Positions 12,347 through 25,364 of a stretch of DNA of 64,000 bases are shown piece by piece. Made by a program: the position numbers and the translations under genes. The first letter of the stretch is position 1, and every line of letters starts with the position of its first letter. The DNA lies in assembly GCA_026214975.1 (NCBI GenBank), contig CM047815.1, forward strand, positions 65,231,852-65,295,851, given 5' to 3'. The notes below the pieces were generated by a model. That model saw nothing but the letters and a program-made list of their open reading frames with translations. It had not been told where the DNA came from and ran no database searches. Source of the stretch: Gentiana macrophylla (Eukaryota; Streptophyta; Magnoliopsida; Gentianales; Gentianaceae).

Positions 12347-13186
12347 GAGGCCCTCGGGTTGTGTTGTTTTTTGCGTTTTCGAATACGTCCATTATGCAAG
12401 ATGTAGCTGTTATGTGAAAGCAAATGAGGTGATGCTCATTACATTATTAATAACAGCCAAAGTAGAAAATATATTACAATGTTGTTGTTCATCGAATATA
12501 GTTGTGCTGTAGTTGCTACATAAAAGAAAATGAGCTAATGATGGCTTAAGTTAATAGGACTCTTAAAAGAATAAATAATTCTAATGTTAATTCGAAATAA
12601 ATCAATAACATTCTGGTTGGCGTTAACTGATTAACATTCGGGTCGAAGCTTGGATCTACGTAGCATGTTATATCATGAAACAGGTTCAAGTTCCACCAGC
12701 TTGTGATCTGCATTGCATCCACAACAATATCAATTTAGGTACAAACAACATCAGCAACCAAAGTCAAGCAAAGTACCGGGAAAAGGTCAACTATGAGCAC
12801 ATGAGCATACAATTACGGCCATGGTGTTTCTCATTGACAATAGTTTTGTATCTTGGAAAGTGAAAAGGCTATCCCACATAAAGTTTTGTACCCTGGAAAG
12901 GAAATGCTTCAACTGCACAGAGAGTTAAAAAGGGGGAAATGACCTGAGAATTCCTGCATATTGTGTAATAAAATCTATAGAATAACTAATGCGCGACTAT
13001 TTGGTTTGTGCACAACCCATAATTTCACATATGCAGGCAAAGCAAGAGTAAAACATCAACAACAAATGCACTGGTCCATATATAATTCAAGGAAACAGAG
13101 AAAAATAACACTCAAACATCCATTAACATAATAAAATACTTGAAGAAATTAGATAAAAAGACAAATTTTTTTAGGATAGTGACTGA
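12347..13186. other. Helitron body, no recognisable coding
   Basis: About 840 bases between the terminal hairpin and the first captured exon. The short frames here have no family features. Two similar words, AGTTTTGTATCTTGGAAAG and AGTTTTGTACCCTGGAAAG, occur at about 12842 and 12882. Confidence 0.4.
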
Positions 13187-13190
13187 TTAC

Positions 13191-13367
13191 CTAAAGTAAT
13201 TAGAAACATCTTCTTCCTTGAAAGTACTATCGGTAGGAAAGGTTAGGTACATTTGTCTGGAAGCTGAACTATTCCTTCCCCCCAAATCCCAGATTTTGAA
13301 AATCGCTCCGACAAGGCCGGTATCGAACGAATTTGTTGAACCCATCATCAATGCAGCTGCAACAGGT
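13191..13367 (-). pseudogene. captured exon, CCCH zinc-finger/RRM-protein-like
   Basis: Bounded by TTTGTAG before and TTTAG|GTAATC after, on the minus strand. The end translates as [20 protein letters not shown] then NYF, the start of the RNA-recognition domain of plant CCCH zinc-finger proteins (AtC3H46/53 type). The first half ([17 protein letters not shown]) fits less well, and a KIWDLG-containing stretch may be foreign or intronic. It is one exon only, so a fragment and not a gene. Confidence 0.6.
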
Positions 13368-13786
13368 CTACAAAGTGACACCAATCATTGAGATCAAACC
13401 ACCAAAATAGAACACTATTCACACAATAAACATATTCGATTATAAAACCTGATTGAATCTCCGTCAATTTTCAGATGGGGTGACTTTGGAAAGACACTAA
13501 AATGTGCAGAAAAAACATAGAACAGAAAATGCATGCAATATCATACATTTAGCAACAACAAAAAATACACATTAAAAAGTTAAGACTGAAAACAGAAAGC
13601 AACACTTACTCAATAAAAGGAAGGATCATCTGCACAATTAAATTATCAACTCAAGTAAAAGCTTGAGCTATTATTGAAAATTAAGCAAAATAATAAACAA
13701 AAGAAAGTGACAAGAACTGAAGTCACCAAAATATTAGCAGAGATATAATAACATTATGTCCACATTCAGTTGCAAATTCCACTTAC

Positions 13787-13829
13787 AAATTCATCAACAT
13801 CATTGCATGTGCCACTTGCATCAGCATAA
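13787..13829 (-). pseudogene. captured exon, phosphocholine cytidylyltransferase
   Basis: 43 bases between TCAG and GTAAGT, translating YADASGTCNDVDEF in the phase required by the exon at 14101-14196. This follows the catalytic domain block of plant CTP:phosphocholine cytidylyltransferase (CCT), an enzyme of phosphatidylcholine synthesis. The family normally has Tyr where Asp precedes EF. Confidence 0.78.
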
Positions 13830-14099
13830 CTGACACGGTAAGATGAGTTATTAACATGAAATAAAAGAAATAAAAAAATTTAACTCCAAAAGATGATAAA
13901 TAAAATACTATTGACGCATTAGGCTTACGAGAAGCCAACTCTAAGATTCATGAAACTGCGGCATCAACTTTCAGGCCTAGTTATCTAATTCTACCTGCAT
14001 CTAATGAATTACAATATAAATACATAATACACAGAAATTTGAAAGCATATATGAAGTATGCATAACACAGGTACTTCGGTAGTTGAGTTATTTAACTTA

Positions 14100-14204
<105 letters not shown>

Positions 14205-14502
14205 TTATCGAATAAGTCCAAGTATTCTTTATTACCCGCTATCACAAATACACTTCTTGTACCAATGCCAATTAATACCCAAAGAATGACGACAGTCGAT
14301 CAGGAACAAAACAACCAGAAACCAACAAGAGCATTGTGCGTAAAATCGATTCACTTTCATTTCCCCTCGTCTGGTAGTAGTAATAGTTATACCAAACTAA
14401 CAGAGCAACATGTTGAGTAACAAGAAACTTAATACATATAGCAAAACAGTCACCAACCATTATCACATATTTAAGTGCAAGAATTTAAAACCAACCACTA
14501 AC

Positions 14503-14526
14503 CTGCAAATGAAGAATTCTTCAATC
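14503..14526 (-). pseudogene. captured mini-exon 2, DUF1068 protein
   Basis: 24 bases between TTCAG and GTTAG on the minus strand, translating LKNSSFA in the phase left open by 15850-16063. Plant DUF1068 proteins have a very similar short exon before a Cys-containing block; that next block is not found here. Confidence 0.65.
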
Positions 14527-15849
14527 CTGAAAAATGAACACACATTTTTTATAAGAAATCTGCGAGCAAAATAAATCAAAGGATTAAAGAGATACATGGA
14601 CAACAAGGTATTTCTAAAAGCAACATGTTATTTTTCACCAATGAAACAGTTTCAAGTATAGGCTTTTTTCGCCACATCATTGAACACGTTCAATAATGAG
14701 TATGAGTTAGACCAAATATCTATTGCTCCAAAATAACATAACACATGAACAAAATGCAGCATAAGAGTCCAATTCTATACAAGATTACACCTACACTTTC
14801 AAGCAAAGGTTTGCCAATATTGAAACTCGGGCAAAACTTCAGGACAAACTGGTCAAAAGATAGGATCTAAAGTAGCAAGCTTAAGAGTCAAATTCTTTAT
14901 TGGGAATTAGACAATGCTTTCTTTTCATTTGTGGTCATTTTCTCACACAACATTTTCTCTCACAAAGCAATTTGGGGAAGAAAGATTGGTCCCTTCCAAT
15001 ACCCAAAAATAATCCAACATACGCCATTTTCCACCCTTCCTTGAATCCTATCCCCTAACCCTTCCTACCTATCACACCCCTTCCGCAATCCAGGCGTGAT
15101 GTCACTTAAAAAAGCCTCCACCCCGAGACAACCCTGACAGGCCAAGGGCCTCAAAAACAAACAATGACCACATTCGGAATATAAGCAAGAACGACTCTGG
15201 CCCTCCCCACACCCTCACCACCCTATGTTCTCTAAATAAACAAAATCAAGAAAACCTTCAAAGGAGCCAGCGCAGAATCAAAACACAGCTTAACTGAAAA
15301 TCAAAGTAAAGACCCATTAGAAAGATCTGGGGAGCGCATCAAAGCAGATTTATAAACAAAGACAAACTCACAAACATGGTTCTTCTCTTCTTCTTTTCTT
15401 AGATCACAGCGTTACTGAAGGTAAAACTTCATACCGATAGTAAATATTCTTGAATTGTCTATTAATCAAAACAAAGTTATGAACAAAGATGGTATTTTTC
15501 TCAGATCACAGCTCAACTGAAGATCATAGTTAATACCAAACGTAGACCTTTATATATGAAATAAAAAATTAAACAAGCATGTCTTTACACTAACAAGAAA
15601 ACTAAGAAACTTTAAAATAAAATGTGGTCAATCAAAGAATTCACTTGTATCACCGTTAAAAGCACACCCAAAAAGCCCAGCAAAAAAACACACCAACAAA
15701 TCTAATCAAGTAACCGCTAAAGATCTAACGAGAATTGAAGGGAGCTTCATAAATTGTACAGCATAAAAAAACAAGAGAAAACCCCTCAAAAAAAAAAAAC
15801 AAGAGAAAAGAAAATAGCATCCATATAAACAAATAAATTAAGCACTTAC

Positions 15850-16063
15850 CTTCGGGGATAGTCGGAAATGACAGGGAATCGCAATCACAATTGCAAAGCG
15901 GACAAGACAAAACAGAACGGGAAGTAATGGAAGATGAAGAGTGATCTGCAGCAGCTAAGCCCTCAACCAAATGCCAATACAATGGAGGACCTACTATATA
16001 GCCGAGCAAGCATGCCGCCATCATCAACAAACCAAGCATCATTATTGTTGGATTTACTCCCAT
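15850..16063 (-). pseudogene. captured exon 1, DUF1068 membrane protein
   Basis: Starts ATG at 16063 (MGVNPTIMMLG) and ends CCCGAAG|GTAAGTG. It holds one N-terminal membrane segment with LLGYIVGPPLYWHLVEG, then Cys-rich CPLCNCDCDSLSFPTIPEG. This is the conserved N-terminus of plant DUF1068 proteins, of unknown function. The mini-exon at 14503-14526 follows after a 1.3-kb intron; the later coiled-coil exons are missing. Upstream sequence to 16260 may be the source gene's 5' region. A functional product is unlikely. Confidence 0.82.
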
Positions 16064-16360
16064 TTTCAACCAGATCGATTTCTTCTTCAGAACGTCGGTT
16101 GTGAACGTGAGAGTGTTAGGTTTCTACACATCTTCTACCTTTCAGTGGATAATAATCTTAGTGGAGAGCACTGTACAATCTTAGTGGAGGGGATGAAAAT
16201 TCAGAGGGGAGGAAGGGCGGTGGTGGAGAGGACATAGTAACGACGTCGTTTTCGAAGCACAGAAAAGAAAGAAAAAAAAAAAAAAAAAAAAGAAGGAAGA
16301 GGCTAGACGACAAAATAGTCAACCTTTTTTACGTAAATAATACTATGCATAGTAAATTGA

Positions 16361-16363
<3 letters not shown>

Positions 16364-16419
<56 letters not shown>

Positions 16420-17601
16420 CTATAAATACCTCCCCATATCCATCAAAAACCTTGCCCCTCTCTTCTCATCTCCTCCCTCTTCTACCATCTCCTTTCTTGT
16501 TTTTCATCATTTTGGTACTTTATATATACATATATACATGTATGTATATATATGTTTTTATATGTATAAATAAAGTAGTTATAATGATGGCCAGAATTGG
16601 CGGAATAATTATCGAAGATTGTTAAAATCGAAGCTTTGTTATACTACATCCCATTGAAACGAATTCGATTCAATGAGTTAGAATCGGTAATATATTCTAA
16701 TATTATTATATTTACTATTTCTATTTCTATTTATATATTATATATGTTAAATTTAAAAATATATCTAAAGCCAAGATATGAATCGAATTAGTTAATCTTT
16801 TTGGTAAAATGGATGATCGACTACTGTAATAATGATTAAAACCAATTATAATGAATCTCTTTCTATTTGCACTTAATGAAAGTAAAATTGAATTAGCCAC
16901 TCGATTTTTACTAGAAACGTAATCTAATGAATTGACAACTCGTGATTAGAATACGAGATCGTAATAGAAAGACCGGAGGGTAAAATTGGCCGAGTGAAAA
17001 TGTGACAACGGAATCCGATTTCCTACCCGGGGGCGATTTGTCTTGGGAGAGATAAATCTTATTAAAATTGTGCTCACGATATTATTACGTTAAATCACCT
17101 GTTTAATTGATATCTTAAAACTGGCCGTATGACAAAACGGGAGTGACCCATGCTTAAGATGACATTGGACAGAGGACTAGACATATGACAATTTCATACG
17201 CTTCGTGTAAGGAGGAGTTATCTACCAAGTGAGTACAGGGTTCATACATAATTGACCTCCTTGCATCAAGGAAAAGATGCATCTCATTCAATTTCAATAC
17301 AAAAAGATATTGATTCAGTAAAGTATTTTTGGCTAGATCCAAAAATATATATATTATCTATTTTTATATTTATATATTTATTTACTGCTTTACTAACAAT
17401 CTAACTAATCTAACTATCTAACCCGAGGAAAATGGTAAAAACTGCGACTTAGATCGAGTTAATAATAGCTTCTTGGTGTTTAACCACACTTTGAATTATG
17501 CCTTCATTTCCTTGAGGATACGACCTGACTCACCAAACTAGCACTACAATTTGACCCGGTACACTGCCGGTAAGGATTGATAGCCTAGAAAACGTCCGTC
17601 A
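16364..17601 (+). mobile_element. 5' LTR of pol-less element, second part
   Basis: Resumes in the TA microsatellite and runs CCCCTATAAATACC to GTCCGTCA, matching 42248-43454. The TATA box is at 16421-16428, about 57 bases from the Helitron end. The Helitron therefore separates upstream LTR sequence from the core promoter by 4 kb. Confidence 0.9.
16421..16428 (+). promoter_or_regulatory. TATA box of pol-less element 5' LTR
   Basis: TATAAATA directly follows the TA microsatellite and CCCC; the same box is at 42252-42259 in the 3' LTR. C- and T-rich leader sequence follows, as in many plant promoters. Confidence 0.6.
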
Positions 17602-17607
17602 GCTTTT

Positions 17608-17625
17608 TGGCGCCGTTGCCGGGGA
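17608..17625 (+). other. primer-binding site (tRNA-Asp type)
   Basis: TGGCGCCGTTGCCGGGGA lies six bases after the LTR end, an exact complement of the 3' end of plant tRNA-Asp. Confidence 0.9.
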
Positions 17626-18037
17626 AACGACGCTAATTCATTGTGTCTATGGTTACTACTTGTATTAGCTCAAAATTCTCGAGGATAAGTCAACACTCTT
17701 CTTATCACATTTCTATTTTTGTTTTCCATTGGTATCTACCTTCTTTTAGTTACCAATTTTCTTCTTCTACCAATTTCGAGTTATTTTCTATTTTCGATAG
17801 TAGAAAGTAAACGCGGTTCGTTTATTTTTGTTGGTACCTACCTATTGGTAAGATACCAATTAAAATAATAAAAAAATATTTAAAAAAAATAAATAAATAA
17901 ATACACTCGGTAAATACCGAGGGGATTCGGTAATTACCGAGAGAAGAAAAAAAATGTGGTTTTTTTTTTATCGATTTCGTGTTATTTTCTATTCGATATT
18001 TTCTATTCCAAAAGAATTGTCAAATCGAGTTACGAAA

Positions 18038-19690
18038 ATGGTCGAAACCGATGGTGAAACACCTGAACAAGTGATTGCACATGCTCAAGGGCATGGCCAA
18101 AACCTTAATCAGAATTTACCTCAACCTAATAACCAAAATCAGAATAATAGAAATAATCAGAATCGGAATAAGCATACTCGTCGAAACCAAATTTAACCCG
18201 AGACCTATATGTGATCGGACCGTAAGAAGGTACAGATTAATAATCCAATTCGTTTACCCAATAAAGGAGCAATTAATTTCGAAATAAAATCTCATCTTTT
18301 TGGTTTAATTGACACAAGAGCCCAATTTCTAGGAGAAGATGATGAGGATCCACATCATCATCTCTATCTTTTCGAAGAATTGTATAATACAGCCAAAAGT
18401 CATGGTGCTCATCGGGAATTAACGAGGATGTCTATGTTTCCTTTTTCTTTAAAAGGAAGAGCACGAGATTGGTTTCTCATCACTTCCACATCATTCATTG
18501 ACTAGTTGGGAGGATATTCAAACCGAGTTCTTAAAGCAAAGATTTTACTCCTGGTAGAAAATTGGAATTAATAGTCGAGATTGCTAATTTTAGACAAGGA
18601 TCTGAAGAAACGTTTGGGAATGCGTGGGAAAGATTTAAAAAGCTACTAAGAGCTTGTCCCGGTCATGGTTATTCCTTAGAAATGCAAATCCAACTTTTCT
18701 GTCGTAAATTAAGGAGAGACTCACGTGCAGATGTTGATCATGCATGTGGTGGTTCGTTAATGATGAGTGAAGCTCAAATAGTTTACGATGCTATAGAACA
18801 GATTTCCAAAAATAACAGAATGTGGGAAACCGGTTCTAACACAAGAAAAGTAGCATTTGCAGGAGAATGTACATCAAATACGGAAGTTCTAGCACACTTG
18901 GAGAATTTGAGTAGGAAATTTGACGGCTTATTAGCTAGTAAAACTATAAACTCAGAAAATATCATATCGAATGAATACTCAAGTCATGATAATGTGTCAT
19001 TAGGGATGGAAGAACCAGAAAGATATTCAAGGGAAAAGGTGAGTTTTTTACAACAGCATAGGAATTTGAATAACGCGTATTCAAACTCTTTTAATGCTAT
19101 TAGAAGAGATCACCCTACTTTTCGTTGGTCTGAAACCCCTAGTAAGCAAGGACAACCACCGTATCCAGTTCAATATAAGAATTCATACAATAATCCAGTT
19201 TATCAAGGAGATACCTCGAATCAGAATCTACAATTATTACATAGACCATATGAATATGGAATATCACCATATCCACAACATACCACTCAAAGCATACCAG
19301 TCACCCAAAGTTCAACTCAACCTGAAGGAGTTGATAAATGGGAGAAATTAATGGAAAATATGATGGGTGTGATGTCTACTCAAGCTCAAAATATGGAAAC
19401 AATGATAACTTCTATGAGTACAAATACTAAGGATATGAGTACGTTGAAAACATCTTTAAGTGGACATGATACCGTAATGAGAATTGTAGAAGCTTCATTA
19501 CGGAATTTGGAATATCATTTGAGTAGAGAAGAGGAACGTAAAACAAGAAACCTCCGGAGAGCCGCCAAGTAATACTGAAAGAAACCCGAAAGAGGTAACT
19601 GCTGTTATTACTAGAAGTGGAAGGATCTATGGAAGTAATGGATTAGAAAACATCGAATTAATGAAGTAGAGAATGATTTAGATGGTAAAT
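18038..19690 (+). pseudogene. gag of pol-less Athila-type element
   Basis: The N-terminal frame 18038-18196 is Asn/Gln-rich, then shifts; 18200-18540 continues in another frame (SHLFGLIDTRAQFLGEDDED, GRARDW). From 18562 to 19572 a 336-codon frame is open and holds the conserved gag core (CRKLRRDSRADVDHACGGSL, then LAHLENLSRKFDG) and a Gln/Asn/Pro-rich tail. No CCHC knuckle is present. This central stretch is more intact than the same region in the larger element at 26000-26340. Gag would assemble particles. Confidence 0.85.
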
Positions 19691-20059
19691 ATGAGAAAAA
19701 CATGGAATCTAAAGAGGAAGAGGACATTATTGAAGATTTCTAAGATGTAATGTATATATTGAACACGGAAGTAAGGATGAGGAATGGGTCAAGGTTCTAG
19801 AATATTGAAAAATCCAAGAATGAGTAGGACCTTGACCAATGATCATGTTGAGAATGAATCAAGTTTGGAAAGGCCAATTCAAACCGAACCTTATCCGGCT
19901 CAACCCAAATTCACCTCGATTCAATCTGATAGGGCAGCACCATATCTAGTGCATATATTGAAGAAAAAGGTACAGAATGATGACACACAGTGTCCTCAAA
20001 AGGCACAATCATTCCAGGAAGCTTTACCATCTTCGTTTAACGACAAGGGTAAGGGAGGT

Positions 20060-20360
20060 ATACATTCTAACCCTACTTTAATTGATCTTGAACTACTCCC
20101 CATTTCCCAAAAAGGAAATCAAAGAGATGAAGTTGGATAAGAAGTATGCACATTTTCTTGACACTTTTCGGCACTTAACAATTAATAGCCCTTTCATCGA
20201 TGTTTATAGGGGAGAGCTTAGTTTGGGAATGAATAATGAGCGCGTTGTCTTCAACATTTACAATTCATTGAAATATCCATACACTACACTAGAATCTTGT
20301 TCTTGTGTGGACCCTTTGTGTCCTTTCTTTGTGGATCGTACTAACACGCGCAGTAATTGA
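20060..20360 (+). pseudogene. protease-region remnant fused across a deletion
   Basis: The frame MKLDKKYAHFLDTFRHLTIN matches the gag-protease linker at 27540-27600. It is followed almost at once by DVYRGELSLGMNNERVVFNI, matching the end of the protease domain at 28080-28140. The catalytic DLGAS region and the rest of pol are missing, so the element lost the sequence between by one internal deletion. Confidence 0.75.
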
Positions 20361-22226
20361 AGAAGATGACTTCAAAGAATAATGAAAGCTCGCAAACCCA
20401 AAGCTCGAAAATCAAAGGAAAAGGTCAAGAATCGCTTGGATTGGTGGAAATTGTCAGCTCTATGTTGGAGACCGGTATTAAAGACGGATGCGGTGCGTGA
20501 CGATGACCCACCACCTGTGCATTAAAAACTGAAGCAAGGAAAAGTCTAGCTATAGACTATAAATATAGTGAAATCACGGGTACTATCCTTCCTATTTACT
20601 CATTAAGCATTTATTTCTAGTTGATTTGTGTGCTTAATTGTTACATGCTTTGGTGAGTAATTGTTAGAAGTATCTCATTTAGTTTAGTATATTATATTAG
20701 TTGCTTAAGTTTGTCGAGCAAACGACGTTAACCAAAAAGCGCTACCGGGGAGGCGACCCGTAAAATGTTAAATATAATAATTACTCATACTTTGGATGAT
20801 ACTTTGCTAATACTTAGGATTGATTTTCATTTTGTTTCACCAAGTCTCGTGGATGAATGTTTGAATGTCATAAAAAAGGAACGATTAGGTAGTTATCCGA
20901 AAATCCCGATGGAAATCAAAGAAAAAAATTCAAATCGTCATTTCTTGGACTTAGGTTGTTGAACGATTTGAAATAACCCTTGAGGATCCGGGTATAAAAG
21001 ACTTAGAGTTAATACTTTGTCACATATTTCATATCATGATCTAGTCTGTTTTAAATTTCAAATAATGTGTGACATGTATTAGTTCAAATACTATGGAATT
21101 GAGGATGTCATAACTTTAAACCACCCACCCACCCTTTAATATCATCCGAGTATTTGTTTTGACTTGTTTTAGTGCACCATTGCTTTCCCAACAACTTATT
21201 TACACTCACTTTACATTGAGGACAATGTAAGTTCGTAAGTGGGGAGTGGAGTCGTTGGTCTAGCAATGGAATTAATGTTTATTTTGTATCAATAAATCCC
21301 TTAGTTTTCGATTTTTTTTCGAGCATTATTTAGTTGATTAAAATAAATTGTATAAGGTATATATTTCATGGATTTGAAAATATAATGATCAATTTGGATG
21401 TGTATAACCAACGTGAACCGTAAGTGCATTGTAATTCCAAATATATTTGTGTAACATGAATTCCTTCACGTAAAGCCTTTGATATTGAAGCGGAAAATTT
21501 TAAATCTGTATCCATTCAAGATCTGGTGGTTATTCTATAGATAATTGCGATGAACTTAGTACCTAACTTTTGAATGTGTCTTGTGAATATCGAAGGTTTG
21601 AATGTGATAGGAAGGATATAAGTTAAAGAAGAATACCAAATTAAGATGAACTATCTATATGTCGGTTGTAGCTACCAATGATTTGAGTGCGATGAGGCGT
21701 TATCACGAAACATCCTATGTCACTATGAGGTTTAAAAGCTCCCGAATGCCTGATGATAGTAGTCCAGTTAGGGTGTTATCACGAAACATCCTATTGCTGG
21801 GAATGAGGGCATATGCTACAAATGTGAAATTAAAAAAGAAAAAAATGACAATGGTTGAAAACTTAGTTATCTTCGACTATCCCCAAGTATAAAAATGAAT
21901 GATATGCTTTAGGGATTATCCTAAGAAGTACACGGAGAACTTTTGTGGAATCATTATCGCTTATACCTAGGAAAGTCATTAGGATTGTGCGAATGGATAT
22001 TTGTGCGTTTGCTTGAATTATTCAAAAGATGATAGTGGAAATTGAAAAGGCTTGTCACACACACACTGTTATACATTTATATTGAGGTTAACGCTTTGGT
22101 TGTAATTCTAATGGTTGAGAATAACTGTTTGTCCCTTATATCTTATATCTTCATGAATTTATCTCTCATTCATTTTTTTTATCGCTTGTTTTGCTCGAGG
22201 ACGACCAAAAGCTAAGTGGGGAGTTG
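20361..22226 (+). other. 3' untranslated region of pol-less element
   Basis: No coding similarity seen. It includes GCGCTACCGGGGAGGCGACC (20738), a block at 21656-21760 (GTAGCTACCAATGATTTGAG) that recurs at 39206-39290 in the larger element, and a purine-rich tract AAGCTAAGTGGGGAGTT immediately before the 3' LTR. The shared block supports descent from one family. Confidence 0.7.
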
Positions 22227-22874
22227 TGATGAGAGATAAATTAACACTCATTATTATAACATTTCACCCCATTTATGATACCGTTTTAAGCATTTATGTA
22301 TCAAATCAAGTCATAATTACTAAGTTTTATCCAAATGTATAAGTAGTAATTATTATATAAAATATCGTATTTTTATAGGTTTTGCACCGGTTTAGTAACC
22401 GGAGTGTGTGGTGTCGGATTTACGTTTGGTGTTTTGGTAATTTATTGCAGGATTATAGGTTTACCAAGATCCCAAGTAGCGACACTTTTTGAGCCTAAAA
22501 GATGTATTTTGATGGATGGAAGAAGAAGGTGCCATAAACTACGATTTCAAACGGATCAATTGTCCTGAATGCTTCTACCGTAATTTATCTACGACGGATA
22601 TTTGACCCAACTTAAAGGCATTTTCTGGGGAAGAGTTCTTCATAAAATTTGTAGATATTCAAATGAGCTTTCCAACGCATTTTGAATCACGTCAATTGGA
22701 GGTCTACAACTCAAGTTATGGTTATTTTATCGATAAGCGCGGCAATGGAAACGCCGGGAAAAGTGGAGATATTTTCTCAACTTGATTTTAATCATCTAAT
22801 GGTGCATGTGGTGCATGTGAGGACTCATCATTACATCCCACATTCTTCTAACAAATTTGCAAGGATATCCATCG

Positions 22875-22929
<55 letters not shown>

Positions 22930-22930
22930 T
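22227..22930 (+). mobile_element. 3' LTR of pol-less element, first part
   Basis: Starts TGATGAGAGATAAATTAAC, matching 11631-12318, and ends in a TA run and ATCCT, where the larger Athila-type element is inserted. It resumes at 42248. Confidence 0.9.
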
Positions 22931-25155
22931 TGATGTATTATTTTTATATGATTAAATATATGTGATTTTATTATATTTTATCGACAAATTCTATATAAAA
23001 TATATGAAATTATGATATAATTAGTATAAAGTATTAATCTTTATAAGTTTAGTATAGTTAGTAGTAAAAGTTAGTATTTATAGTAAAAGTTGTAGTTTTG
23101 TACCAGTTTTTTAGTAACTTAGGAATATTATTGTCTATTTTACACGGGTATTTTGTGTTTATTTCATTGCGTAATCCTAAGATGAACTAAAATCCGAGTA
23201 GAGATACTTGTTGAAGTCAATTCAAGTCATTGGAAGGAAGTTATAAAGCGTCACCGATATAAATGGTCGAGGAATAATTGTTTCTTAATCCCGAAAACGA
23301 CACGTATTGGGAATGGCTCGTTAAAAAGACATTTTCTGGGAAAATGTTCTTCATGAAAGTTGAAGATCTTCATATAAGCTTTTTAATGCACTTTGAATCA
23401 TGAAGATTGGAGGTCTACAACTCAAATGGTGATCAAGTGGTCATTTGACTTCAATTGGTAAAAATACCGAAAAAAGACACGTAAAACAAGTGGATTATCA
23501 AGAATACATTTTCTGAAGAAGTGGTCTTCATGGAAGTTGTAGATCATTCGGAGAGCTTTTCAATGAATCTTGAACGATGTCATTTGGAGTTCGGAATAAT
23601 AAGTTATGAATTTTATAAGAAGATTATGATTATATATATATTTATATATAATTATAAAAATCATAATTACCTCTAACCGATCACATGGGAGTAATGATGA
23701 GGCAGTTAGAGTCATGATTACACCGGACCGATCCGGCAAGATTTCAGGACCGGTCCGGGAAGGAAGAAATTCTATAAATAGGGGAGATCAGAGAGCTCAT
23801 TTGAAGTGTACCAATATATATATACAATATTCTATATATATTCTCTCCCTTCTCTTTCTCTTTTTCTTTTCTTTTCTTTAGTTTGTAAATAGGCCTTATG
23901 CCAAAATAAATTAGTAGTAGTAGTATCGTAGTAATGCTCGGGAAATTCTCGAAGGTTCGGTGTTGCTGAAGTCGTTGTAATATCACGGGAAAAGACGATT
24001 TACGAGTCGGCGAGATTATAATCGGGTAATTTCTATAATAATTATGTTTATGTTTGTTATTTTCTTCTTTTAGTTTTTATAATGTTATTAGGCTAAGATC
24101 TAATAACTAGCCAAAGTTATGTAATCATATTATTTCGATCTTTTCGTTAAAAGAATGATGTTAAAATAAAATTGAATAAAATTGAGTTAAAATGAATCTT
24201 TTTCTATTTCGCTACGTAAAGATAACATATTCGGAATGAAGTAATCAATCATGATGAATACCACATATAACCTGACGATGAACTGACCAGAGAAGTCAGG
24301 ATATGAGTAAAAATAGAAAAACCGGAGGGTAAAAATGGCCGTCGATTAACGGAATCATATTTCCTACCGAAGCGATTTGTCCTAGTAAAACAAATCTTAT
24401 TAAAAATTGTACTCGAGATATTAATAATGTTAAAATCACGTTTAATTGAAACTACACCGTTTGTATTAAATCGATCCGCTTGACAACCGGAGCCTCTTGA
24501 ATAACATCACCATCCGACAAATGGAATCACCTCTTTTATCCGGGGTAGATTTGTACTGCACTGTTTTGACTAACTAAGTTTAGCATGGGGCGGTTGTGGA
24601 CCTTGGGTGATGACTTTTGACATATGACAATTTCATCATTTCGTGTGAGGAGGAATTGTTGACATTAGGAGTACACCGCTTCATTTACTCAATTGGACCT
24701 AATAAAAGGAAAATCGAACACATTCTATTAATTGAAAAGATTGAATAAATTGATTATATATACTTTGGCTAGTCTAGTCTTTAAACTATATATTGGTATC
24801 TATATATTTATATATATATATATATAATTTACTATTTATGTACATATATATATATTTATATATCTATATATATTATATTAGAATAACTTTTAAATTACGC
24901 ATTTATTTTATGTTGGTTAGAGTAGTAGTAGTGTCTGTGTTATAAAATTGCGGTTTAGATCGAGTTAATAGCAGCTCTTTGGTGTTTAACCACACTTAAA
25001 AGAATTACCACTTTTTCCCTGAGGATTCGACACCTGACTCACCACTTTATCACTACAATTTGACCCGGTACACTGCCGGTTAGGATCCGTCTAACCTAGA
25101 AAAGGTCTGTCCCTTTCTTGACGCCGTTTCTAAAGGGTTGGTTTTGGTGACGTCA
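22931..25155 (+). mobile_element. 5' LTR of large Athila-type element
   Basis: Runs TGATGTATT to GACGTCA and is nearly collinear with 39958-42247. It carries paired ACCGGACCGATCCGG / GGACCGGTCCGG words (23720-23760), a TATA box at 23773-23780, and a short TA stretch near 24808 that is expanded in the 3' LTR. Confidence 0.92.
23773..23780 (+). promoter_or_regulatory. TATA box of large element 5' LTR
   Basis: TATAAATA followed by GGGGAGATCAG; the identical context is at 40792-40799 in the 3' LTR. It lies just downstream of the CCGGACCGATCCGG palindromes. Confidence 0.65.
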
Positions 25156-25161
25156 GCTTTC

Positions 25162-25180
25162 TGGCGCCGTTGCCGGGGAA
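25162..25180 (+). other. primer-binding site (tRNA-Asp type)
   Basis: TGGCGCCGTTGCCGGGGAA lies six bases after the LTR end, an exact complement of the plant tRNA-Asp 3' end, characteristic of Athila. Confidence 0.92.
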
Positions 25181-25364
25181 TATAAGTCGCTAATTTTTTT
25201 TTTGTGTCTATGGTTACTACTTGTATTAGCTTAAAAATTCTCGAGGATAAACCAACACTCTTCTTATCACATTTCTTTTTTTATTTTTCGTTGGTATTTA
25301 CTTTCTTTTAGTACCAATTTTCTTCTTCTTTAAAACTCGAGCATTTTTCTATTTTCGTTAGTTG